Assembly: GCA_022845895.1 (NCBI GenBank)
Contig: AP025573.1
Location: 484,001 to 548,000 of the forward strand
DNA from: Lachnospiraceae bacterium
GTDB lineage: Bacteria > Bacillota > Clostridia > Lachnospirales > Lachnospiraceae
Length of the DNA: 64,000 nucleotides
Direction: 5' to 3'
Below the pieces are notes generated by a model that worked only from the letters and a program-made list of their open reading frames with translations, was not told where the DNA came from and searched no databases. Position numbers and translations under genes: made by a program. This document shows positions 1 to 7,479 of this stretch, piece after piece. The stretch's first letter is position 1. Every line of letters begins with the position of its first letter.

Positions 1-42
1 CGGGCAAAGGTCAAGAACAAGGACAGGGAGGTATCGCTATGA
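1..42 (+). CDS. 3' end of a PcfB-like (DUF3801) ICE protein, partial
   Basis: The first frame is open from the window edge and ends at a TGA at 40-42, reading RAKVKNKDREVSL. The stop overlaps the ATG of the VirD4 gene (ATGA), as expected for translational coupling in a transfer operon. In CTn-type elements the gene before virD4 is usually a PcfB/DUF3801 relaxosome protein with a Lys/Arg-rich tail. The assignment rests on position and the basic tail only, because the rest lies outside the window. Confidence 0.45.
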   Translation, partial: RAKVKNKDREVSL

Positions 43-1847
43 AGCCGGAAATCAAGAAGCTGCTTATCCTAAATCTCCCGTATCTGCTCTTTGTCTGGCT
101 CTTTGATAAAGTGGGCGCGGCTGTCCGGCTCTCCCCCGGCGCGGACGCAAGCGCAAAGCTGCTACATCTTGGGGACGGTTTTACCGCCGCCTTTTCCAGT
201 ATCGCGCCGAGCTTCCACCCGGCAGACTTAGCTTTAGGCATTGCGGGGGCGGTCATTGTCCGGCTGATTATCTACACCAAAGGCAAGAACGCGAAGAAAT
301 ACCGCCGCGGGACAGAATACGGTTCGGCGCGTTGGGGCGGGGCTGACGACATAAAGCCGTACACCGACCCGGTATTTGAGAACAATATCCCCTTAACGCA
401 GACGGAACGGCTCACCATGAACAGCCGCCCGAAGCAGCCGAAATACGCAAGAAACAAAAATATCCTTGTAATCGGCGGTTCCGGCAGCGGCAAGACCCGG
501 TTCTTTGTGAAACCGTCGCTCATGCAATGTACGTCAAAGGATTTTCCAACGTCGTATATCGTCACTGACCCGAAAGGAACACTGATTTTGGAAACCGGGA
601 AAATGTTACAGCGGTACAAATACCGTATCAAAGTGCTAAATACGATTAACTTCAAAAAATCCATGAAATACAATCCCTTTGCCTATCTGCGGAGCGAAAA
701 GGACATTTTGAAGTTAGTCAATACCATTATCGCCAACACCAAAGGCGACGGGGAAAAATCCGGCGAGGATTTCTGGGTGAAAGCGGAAAAGCTCTACTAC
801 ACCGCGCTAATCGGCTACATCTGGTATGAAGCCCCGGAGGACGAGAAGAACTTCACGACGCTGCTTGAGATGATAAATGCGTCGGAAGCCCGCGAGGACG
901 ACGAGGATTTCCAGAACCCGGTTGACCTCATGTTTGAACGTCTGGAAGAAAAAGACCCGGAACATTTTGCAGTCAAGCAGTACAAAAAATACAAACTTGC
1001 GGCGGGCAAGACCGCAAAAAGCATACTTATCTCATGCGGCGCGAGGTTAGCCCCATTCGACATTAAGGAGCTGCGGGAGCTTATGGAAACCGACGAAATG
1101 GAGCTTGACACCATAGGCGACAGAAAGACCGCCCTTTTCGTCATCATCAGCGACACCGACGACACTTTTAACTTTGTCGTTTCAATCCTTTACACACAGC
1201 TATTCAACTTGCTTTGTGACAAGGCAGATGATGAATACGGCGGGCGGCTTCCCGTCCATGTTAGGTGCTTACTTGATGAATTTGCGAATATCGGGCAGAT
1301 ACCAAAGTTTGAAAAGCTCATTGCAACGATACGGAGCCGGGAAATATCCGCGTCAATCATCTTGCAGAGCCAGTCACAGCTAAAAGCCATTTACAAAGAC
1401 AACGCCGATACCATAGTCGGCAACTGCGACACCACGCTTTTCTTGGGCGGCAAGGAGAAAACCACCCTTAAAGAAATATCGGAAATTTTAGGAAAAGAAA
1501 CGATAGACAGCTTTAACACGTCCGAAACAAGGGGGCGGGAGCTTTCGCATGGGCTGAACTATCAGAAATTGGGAAAGCAGCTTATGACGGAAGATGAAAT
1601 TGCAGTCATGGACGGAGGGAAATGTATCTTGCAGCTACGCGGGGTGCGCCCGTTCTTTTCGGACAAATTCGACATAACGAAGCACCCGAAATACAAGTAC
1701 CTGTCCGACGCAGACCCGAAGAACGCCTTTGACATGGAAAAGCACCTTAAACGCCGCCCCGCCATTGTCAAGCCCGACGAGGTTTTTGACTATTACGAGC
1801 TTGACGCGGCAGACTTACAGGAGGACGCAGACCATGAGGAAACGTAG
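39..1847 (+). CDS. VirD4/TraG-like type IV coupling protein (CD1115 family)
   Basis: 602 aa. This is the DNA-pumping ATPase that links the relaxosome to the conjugation channel at the membrane. The N-terminus has two hydrophobic stretches (about residues 9-30 and 64-80). A Walker A motif GGSGSGKTRF lies near residue 145, and a Walker B region CLLDEFANIGQIP near residue 410 is typical of TraG/TraD proteins. The start is fixed by GGGAGG seven bases before ATG. The gene overlaps its upstream neighbour by four bases and the next small gene by 14, so it belongs to a tight operon. Length and motif order fit the VirD4-like family of Clostridium difficile CTn elements. Confidence 0.93.
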   Translation: MKPEIKKLLILNLPYLLFVWLFDKVGAAVRLSPGADASAKLLHLGDGFTAAFSSIAPSFHPADLALGIAGAVIVRLIIYTKGKNAKKYRRGTEYGSARWGGADDIKPYTDPVFENNIPLTQTERLTMNSRPKQPKYARNKNILVIGGSGSGKTRFFVKPSLMQCTSKDFPTSYIVTDPKGTLILETGKMLQRYKYRIKVLNTINFKKSMKYNPFAYLRSEKDILKLVNTIIANTKGDGEKSGEDFWVKAEKLYYTALIGYIWYEAPEDEKNFTTLLEMINASEAREDDEDFQNPVDLMFERLEEKDPEHFAVKQYKKYKLAAGKTAKSILISCGARLAPFDIKELRELMETDEMELDTIGDRKTALFVIISDTDDTFNFVVSILYTQLFNLLCDKADDEYGGRLPVHVRCLLDEFANIGQIPKFEKLIATIRSREISASIILQSQSQLKAIYKDNADTIVGNCDTTLFLGGKEKTTLKEISEILGKETIDSFNTSETRGRELSHGLNYQKLGKQLMTEDEIAVMDGGKCILQLRGVRPFFSDKFDITKHPKYKYLSDADPKNAFDMEKHLKRRPAIVKPDEVFDYYELDAADLQEDADHEET

Positions 1848-2004
1848 CGCAGAGGAAAAACAAAAGCAGCTTGAACGGTTTTTAATGAATGTTGCGGAAG
1901 CCGCCGACGCTGCATTATGGGAGTATTGGCGGGAAAAGGAAGCGGAACACCGCCGTTTTGCAACGGAGTATGTCACGCGCCGGGGGCTTATCCCGCAACA
2001 GTGA
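1834..2004 (+). CDS. Small charged ICE protein, function unknown
   Basis: 56 aa starting MRKRSAEEKQKQLERFL and ending RRGLIPQQ. An AGGAGG lies nine bases before the ATG inside the end of virD4, so translation is probably coupled. The protein is highly charged and predicted helical, with no membrane segment or metal motif. I do not recognise a named family. Its position between virD4 and the Maff2 gene makes it part of the transfer operon. Confidence 0.6.
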   Translation: MRKRSAEEKQKQLERFLMNVAEAADAALWEYWREKEAEHRRFATEYVTRRGLIPQQ

Positions 2005-2029
2005 CAGCATGGCAGACCGCCGGGGGACA

Positions 2030-2131
2030 GGGGAAGCTACACTTCCCCTACGCTGCCTTGCGGCAGCTACCCCTTTGTGAACTTGCGGGAAGCGAACACC
2101 TTGCTACGCAAGCTATTCACTTCCCGCAAGT
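2030..2131 (+). other. Triple-hairpin non-coding segment in the transfer operon
   Basis: Bases 2005-2415 hold no convincing gene. Three hairpins follow one another: GGGGAAG/CTTCCCC (2030-2048), GCTGCC/GGCAGC (2052-2067), and a perfect 12-bp stem ACTTGCGGGAAG/CTTCCCGCAAGT (2081-2092 with 2120-2131) enclosing a smaller CTTG/CAAG stem. The remaining bases to 2311 show no further feature I can name. The density of perfect stems suggests a structured RNA or a protein-binding DNA site; the function is unknown. Confidence 0.5.
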
Positions 2132-2311
2132 CTGAAAAAAACGTCCGGCAGCACAGCGGAACACAGAAAGGAGCGATTGAAGCAATCACATCTATCCATA
2201 CCGGCTACATGATACGCGCCCCCACTTTCCGGCGCAGTACACAGCGGCAGGAGCCGCACCCCTTACAACTGAATACCGCCGCGCCGCAGAACTTACGCAG
2301 CGCGGGGACAG

Positions 2312-2338
2312 CCGCCTTTACCAGAGGGCGGTTTTTTT
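2312..2338 (+). terminator. Intrinsic terminator before the Maff2 gene
   Basis: A CCGCC/GGCGG stem, extended by weak pairs, is followed by seven T residues (2332-2338). It lies between the virD4 block and Maff2, so it may attenuate read-through into the channel genes. Confidence 0.65.
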
Positions 2339-2415
2339 GTGCGGCGGCGACCATACGCTGACCGCCTTTTGTCCGCTTGCCGGACAGCCGCAGACGCGGC
2401 AGAAAGGATATATTT

Positions 2416-2631
2416 ATGGCATTTTTCAATAGCGCAGTAGACGTTTTGCAGACCCTTGTTGTAGCACTTGGAGCCGGGCTTGGTATCTGGGGCGTAATCA
2501 ATCTGATGGAGGGCTACGGCAATGACAATCCGGGCGCAAAGAGCCAGGGCATGAAGCAGCTTATGGCGGGCGGCGGCGTTGCCCTTATCGGCATGACCCT
2601 TGTACCGCTGCTTTCCGGCTTGTTCGGTTAA
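2416..2631 (+). CDS. Maff2-family mobile element membrane protein
   Basis: 71 aa beginning MAFFNSAVDVL, the sequence that gives the Maff2 family its name. Two hydrophobic segments (about residues 10-31 and 50-69) flank a short polar loop containing GNDNPGAKSQ. This resembles the two-helix pilin-like or VirB2/VirB3-like proteins of conjugation channels, but that role is inference. GAAAGGA lies eight bases before the chosen ATG. The gene sits immediately before the TrbL-like gene. Confidence 0.85.
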   Translation: MAFFNSAVDVLQTLVVALGAGLGIWGVINLMEGYGNDNPGAKSQGMKQLMAGGGVALIGMTLVPLLSGLFG

Positions 2632-2650
2632 GAAGCGCGGGTAAAGGCTT

Positions 2651-3520
2651 ATGCAGAGCATACTTGACGCGATTAACGAATGGATAAAGGAAATCCTCAT
2701 AGGAGCCATAAACGGTAATCTGTCAACTATGTTCGGGGACGTAAACGAAAAAGTCGGCACTATCGCCGCAGAGGTAGGGCAGACCCCGCAAGGGTGGAAC
2801 GCAAATATATTCTCCATGATACAGACCCTTAGTGAAAATGTAATCGTACCCATTGCGGGGCTTGTCATTACCTACGTCCTATGCTATGAGCTTATCAGCA
2901 TGGTAACGGAAAAGAACAATATGCACGACGTTGACACTTCCATGTTCTTCAAGTGGGTGTTCAAGGCGTTTGTGGCAGTCTACCTTGTGACGCACACCTT
3001 TGACATTACTATGGCGGTGTTCGATATGGCGCAGCACGTTGTTTCCGGCGCGGCGGGGGTAATCGGCGGCAGCACAGAGATTGATGTTGCCGCCGCCCTT
3101 GCTTCCATGCAGGACGGGCTTGACGCTATGGAAATCCCCGAACTGCTCTTACTTGTCATGGAAACAAGCCTTGTGAGCTTGTGCATGAAAATCATGTCCG
3201 TACTGATAACCGTTATCCTCTACGGGCGCATGATAGAGATTTACCTTTACTGTTCGGTATCGCCTATCCCGTTTGCAACTATGACGAACCGGGAATGGGG
3301 GCAGATAGGAAACAACTACCTAAAATCCCTGTTCGCTATCGGTTTTCAAGGCTTCCTCATAATGATATGCGTCGGCATTTACGCCGTACTGGTGAACAAC
3401 ATGGTAATAGCGGACAATCTGCACAGCGCGATATTCTCCCTTGCAGCCTATACCGTTATCCTCTGTTTCTCCCTGTTCAAATCCGGCGCACTGGCGAAGT
3501 CGATATTCTCCGCGCATTAG
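2651..3520 (+). CDS. VirB6/TrbL-like conjugal channel protein (CD1112 family)
   Basis: 289 aa, polytopic membrane protein with about six hydrophobic segments, including VPIAGLVITYVLCYELI, WVFKAFVAVYLVTHTF and IGFQGFLIMICVGIYAVLV. It corresponds to the inner-membrane channel component of Gram-positive type IV secretion systems. It lies between Maff2 and PrgI as in CTn2/CTn4-type elements. The ribosome binding site is weak (AAAGG). The 177 bases that follow contain no gene. Confidence 0.88.
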   Translation: MQSILDAINEWIKEILIGAINGNLSTMFGDVNEKVGTIAAEVGQTPQGWNANIFSMIQTLSENVIVPIAGLVITYVLCYELISMVTEKNNMHDVDTSMFFKWVFKAFVAVYLVTHTFDITMAVFDMAQHVVSGAAGVIGGSTEIDVAAALASMQDGLDAMEIPELLLLVMETSLVSLCMKIMSVLITVILYGRMIEIYLYCSVSPIPFATMTNREWGQIGNNYLKSLFAIGFQGFLIMICVGIYAVLVNNMVIADNLHSAIFSLAAYTVILCFSLFKSGALAKSIFSAH

Positions 3521-3697
3521 CGGCGTGTCAAGGGCAGGGTGGAGATTTTCAGAGCGAAGCGGCGAAAATACGACCCGACCTTGACGCGGATAACCCCCAT
3601 AAAATACGGGCGGGCAAAGGGCATAAATTGACATTTGCCTTGATTACCCTTATGGAAAATTACAGCAACACCAAACCCAGAGAAAGGAGGTTTTTTC

Positions 3698-4099
3698 TTG
3701 GCGTATGTACCCGTACCCAAAGACTTATCCAAAGTCAAGACAAAAGTAGCGTTCAACCTTACCAAACGGCAGATTGTATGTTTTGCGGCGGCTCTCCTGT
3801 TCGGCTTGCCGCTTTTCTTTCTGCTCAAAGACAGCACAGGCACAAGCCTTGCGTCTATGGCTATGATTGCCGTCATGCTGCCCTGTTTCCTGTTCGCCAT
3901 GTATGAAAAGCATGGACAGCCCCTTGAAGTAGTGGTGAAGAACATCATTCAGACGAAATTCATAGCCCCCAAAGAACGACCATACAGGACAGACAACTTT
4001 TATTCCGTCTTAGAACGGCAGAGAAAACTTGAAAAGGAGGTATCAGCGATTGCAAAAGGAAACACGAAGAAACAGCGCGGCGGGAAGCGCAAAGCCTAA
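3698..4099 (+). CDS. PrgI-family conjugal transfer membrane protein
   Basis: 133 aa, starting at TTG with GAAAGGAGG seven bases upstream. It begins MAYVPVPKDLSKVKTKVAFN, the conserved PrgI start, followed by a hydrophobic pair (about residues 28-45 and 52-68) and a basic C-terminus. PrgI proteins are VirB3-like partners of the VirB4 ATPase in Gram-positive conjugation. The 3' end overlaps virB4 by 50 bases, consistent with coupling. Confidence 0.88.
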   Translation: MAYVPVPKDLSKVKTKVAFNLTKRQIVCFAAALLFGLPLFFLLKDSTGTSLASMAMIAVMLPCFLFAMYEKHGQPLEVVVKNIIQTKFIAPKERPYRTDNFYSVLERQRKLEKEVSAIAKGNTKKQRGGKRKA

Positions 4100-6488
4100 C
4101 CCGCCCCGCAAGCTCACCCGCGCCGAGAAAAAGCAGATTGCGGAAATCATCAGACAGGCAAAGGGCGACGGGAAAGCGCACACCGCGCAGCAGACAATCC
4201 CTTATATCCAGATGTACCCGGACGGTATCTGCAAGGTTACGGGACGAAAATACTCAAAGACCGTCGCCTTTGAAGATATTAACTATCAGCTTGCACAGGC
4301 AGACGACAAGACTGCCATTTTTGAGAACTGGTGCGACTTCCTAAACTACTTTGACGCTTCCGTTTCGGTGCAGCTCTCTTTCATCAATCAGGGGACGCAG
4401 CGGGGCGAAGCGGAAAAAGCGGTCAATATCCCGTCACAGGAGGACGCTTTCAATTCTATCCGCACAGAATACCGGGATATGCTGAAAAACCAACTTGCAA
4501 AGGGCAACAACGGGCTTGTCAAGGCAAAATATATCACCTTTGCCATTGAAGCCGACAGTCTGGGCGCGGCGAAATCCCGCCTTGCCCGTATCGAAACGGA
4601 CGTACTCAACAACTTTAAGCTCTTGGGCGTGTCTGCCCGCCCCATGACAGGCTATGAACGCCTTAAAATGCTGCATGGCATTTTCCACCCGGAGGGCGGG
4701 CAGTTTTCCTTTGATTTTTCATGGCTTGCCCCGTCCGGGCTTTCCACAAAGGACTTTATCGCCCCGTCCTCTTTCCGTTTTGGCGAGGGGCGTTATTTCC
4801 GCATGGGGCGCAAAATCGGCGCGGTTTCATTCCTTGAAATCCTTGCGCCGGAATTAAACGACCGTATCTTGTCGGACATTCTGGACTTGGAAACGGGCGT
4901 TATCGTCAATCTGCATATCCACAGTATCGACCAGACCGAAGCCATAAAGACAATCAAGCGGAAAATCACCGACCTTGACAAAATGAAAATCGAGGAACAG
5001 AAAAAAGCGGTACGCAGCGGCTACGACATGGATATAATCCCGTCCGACCTTGCCACGTTCGGCAGCGAAGCGAAGAACCTCTTACAGGACTTGCAGAGCC
5101 GGAATGAAAGAATGTTCCTCTTGACGTTCCTTGTGGTGAACATGGCGGACACGAAGCGGAAACTGGAAAATGACGTGTTCGCGGCGGCGGGCATAGCACA
5201 GAAGAACAACTGCGCCTTGACCCGCCTTGACTACCAACAGGAAGCGGGGCTTATGTCCTCTGTACCGCTTGGGGAGAACCTTATCCCCATTCAAAGAGGG
5301 CTTACCACGTCAAGCACCGCTATCTTTATCCCCTTTATCACGCAGGAGCTTTTCCAGACGGGCGCGGCGTTGTACTACGGCTTAAATGCCCTTAGTAACA
5401 ACATGATACTCTGCGACCGCAAGCAGCTAAAGAACCCCAACGGCTTAATCTTGGGTACGCCGGGAAGCGGGAAATCCTTTGCAGCCAAACGGGAAATGAC
5501 AAACGCTTTCCTCATTACCGACGACGACATAATTATCTGCGACCCGGAAGCAGAGTATTTTTCCCTTGTGCAGCGGCTTGACGGGCAAGTGATACGCTTG
5601 TCGCCTACGGGCAAGGGCATTGACGGGAAGCCCCAGTATGTGAACCCTATGGATATTAACCTCAACTATTCCGAGGACGACAGCCCCCTTGCGCTGAAAT
5701 CCGATTTTATCCTCTCCCTCTGCGAGCTTGTCATAGGCGGCAAGGAGGGCTTGCAGCCCGTCGATAAGACCGTCATTGACCGCGCCGTTAGGAACGTGTA
5801 CCGCCCTTTCCTTGCAGACCCCGCCCCGGAGAAAATGCCGATTTTGGGCGACCTCTACGACGAGCTTTTGAAGCAGCCGGAGCCGGAAGCGGCGCGTATT
5901 GCGGCGGCGTTGGAGCTGTATGTTTCCGGGAGCCTTAACGTCTTTAACCACAGGACGAATGTAGAGCTGTCAAACCGCCTTGTCTGCTTTGACATCAAGC
6001 AGCTTGGGAAGCAGCTCAAAAAGTTAGGTATGCTCATTGTGCAAGACCAGGTATGGAACCGCGTCACCGTCAACCGGGCAGAAAGGAAATCCACCCGGTA
6101 TTTTATGGACGAATTTCATCTTCTCTTGAAAGAAGAACAGACCGCCGCCTATTCCGTTGAAATCTGGAAACGTTTCAGAAAATGGGGCGGCATACCCACA
6201 GCAATCACGCAGAATGTCAAGGATTTGCTTGCTTCCCGCGAAGTGGAAAATATCTTTGAAAACTCTGATTTTGTCCTCATGCTCAATCAGGCGGCGGGCG
6301 ACCGGGCTATCCTTGCAAAGCAGCTCAACATCTCCCCGCAGCAGATGAAGTATGTCACCCACACCGAAGCGGGCGAGGGGCTTATCTTCTACGGGAACGT
6401 GGTGCTGCCCTTTGTAGACCGCTTCCCAAAAGACACCGAGCTTTACCGGGTAATGACGACGAAGCCGGAGGAAGTGGGCGAAGCATGA
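4050..6488 (+). CDS. VirB4-like conjugal transfer ATPase (CD1110 family)
   Basis: 812 aa from the preferred TTG at 4050, which has GGAGG nine bases upstream; an in-frame TTG at 4029 would add seven residues but has no such site. The N-terminal VirB4 domain is followed by a Walker A motif LGTPGSGKSFAAK near residue 470 and a Walker B region YFMDEFHLLLKE near 690, then the conserved QNVKDLL segment. VirB4 powers assembly and substrate transfer of the mating channel. It overlaps both PrgI and the methyltransferase gene (ATGA). Confidence 0.95.
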   Translation: MQKETRRNSAAGSAKPNPPRKLTRAEKKQIAEIIRQAKGDGKAHTAQQTIPYIQMYPDGICKVTGRKYSKTVAFEDINYQLAQADDKTAIFENWCDFLNYFDASVSVQLSFINQGTQRGEAEKAVNIPSQEDAFNSIRTEYRDMLKNQLAKGNNGLVKAKYITFAIEADSLGAAKSRLARIETDVLNNFKLLGVSARPMTGYERLKMLHGIFHPEGGQFSFDFSWLAPSGLSTKDFIAPSSFRFGEGRYFRMGRKIGAVSFLEILAPELNDRILSDILDLETGVIVNLHIHSIDQTEAIKTIKRKITDLDKMKIEEQKKAVRSGYDMDIIPSDLATFGSEAKNLLQDLQSRNERMFLLTFLVVNMADTKRKLENDVFAAAGIAQKNNCALTRLDYQQEAGLMSSVPLGENLIPIQRGLTTSSTAIFIPFITQELFQTGAALYYGLNALSNNMILCDRKQLKNPNGLILGTPGSGKSFAAKREMTNAFLITDDDIIICDPEAEYFSLVQRLDGQVIRLSPTGKGIDGKPQYVNPMDINLNYSEDDSPLALKSDFILSLCELVIGGKEGLQPVDKTVIDRAVRNVYRPFLADPAPEKMPILGDLYDELLKQPEPEAARIAAALELYVSGSLNVFNHRTNVELSNRLVCFDIKQLGKQLKKLGMLIVQDQVWNRVTVNRAERKSTRYFMDEFHLLLKEEQTAAYSVEIWKRFRKWGGIPTAITQNVKDLLASREVENIFENSDFVLMLNQAAGDRAILAKQLNISPQQMKYVTHTEAGEGLIFYGNVVLPFVDRFPKDTELYRVMTTKPEEVGEA

Positions 6489-7444
6489 ACGGGCTGAAAA
6501 CTGACACCATCATCAACCGGGACGCGCTCTATGCCTTGCGGGAGCTTCCAGAGGAAAGCGTACACTGTTGCGTCACAAGCCCGCCCTACTATGCACTTAG
6601 GGATTATGGGCTTGATATGCAGATTGGGCGGGAGGACACGCCGGAGCAGTACATTGACAGGCTGACCGAGGTTTTCCGCGAGCTGCGCCGGGTACTGCGT
6701 TCTGACGGTACGCTCTGGCTGAATATTGCGGACACCTACTGCGGCACAGGAAATAAAGGCTACCATGCAGACCCGAAGAACCCGAAAGGCAGAAACGGAC
6801 AGCAGATTGCAAGAAACAACCGCGTTTCCGGCTGCAAACAAAAGGACTTAATCGGTATCCCTTGGCTTTTAGCGTTTGCCCTACGCGCTGACGGGTGGTA
6901 TTTAAGGAGCGACATTATCTGGCAGAAAGAAAACCCCATGCCGGAGAGCGTGAAAGACCGCCCTACCCGCTGCTATGAACATATCTTTCTGCTTACGAAG
7001 TCAAAGAAATATTTCTATGACGCAGCCGCCATAGCCGAGCCGTTAGCCCCCACAACGGCGGCGCGGTACCGCACCGGGCGCAGCGCGGGACAGAAATATG
7101 CGGACGAAATACCCGGACAGGGGAAAGTACAGGGGCTTAACCGGGCGCGAAGCGGCAGCTACTACGACGAAGCCCTCATGCCGACCATGCGGAACAGGCG
7201 GGACGTGTGGCTTATCAATACCGTTCCCTACAAGGGCGGGCATTTCGCCGCGTTCCCGCCAAAACTTGCCGAAACCTGTATCAAGGCGGGCTGTCCGAAA
7301 GGCGGCGTTGTGCTTGACCCCTTTTTCGGCAGCGGCACGACGGGGGCAGCCGCAAAGCAGCTTCACAGGCATTATATAGGCATTGAGATAAACGCCGAGT
7401 ATTGCGCCCTTGCAAGGGCGCGGATTGGAGGGACAGAAAAATAA
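6485..7444 (+). CDS. Beta-class site-specific DNA methyltransferase (N4-C or N6-A)
   Basis: 319 aa. The catalytic motif TSPPYYALRDYG comes first (about residue 31) and the SAM-binding motif LDPFFGSGTTG last (about residue 280), the beta-class order of the N6_N4_Mtase family. S/T-PPY is common in N4-cytosine enzymes, but the base cannot be settled from sequence. No restriction endonuclease is adjacent, so this is a solitary enzyme coupled to virB4 by an ATGA overlap. It probably marks the element's DNA against recipient restriction, which fits the ArdA domain encoded further on. Confidence 0.93.
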   Translation: MNGLKTDTIINRDALYALRELPEESVHCCVTSPPYYALRDYGLDMQIGREDTPEQYIDRLTEVFRELRRVLRSDGTLWLNIADTYCGTGNKGYHADPKNPKGRNGQQIARNNRVSGCKQKDLIGIPWLLAFALRADGWYLRSDIIWQKENPMPESVKDRPTRCYEHIFLLTKSKKYFYDAAAIAEPLAPTTAARYRTGRSAGQKYADEIPGQGKVQGLNRARSGSYYDEALMPTMRNRRDVWLINTVPYKGGHFAAFPPKLAETCIKAGCPKGGVVLDPFFGSGTTGAAAKQLHRHYIGIEINAEYCALARARIGGTEK

Positions 7445-7479
7445 AACAGTATCGAGCGCGTGAGAAAGTCACGCAGAAA

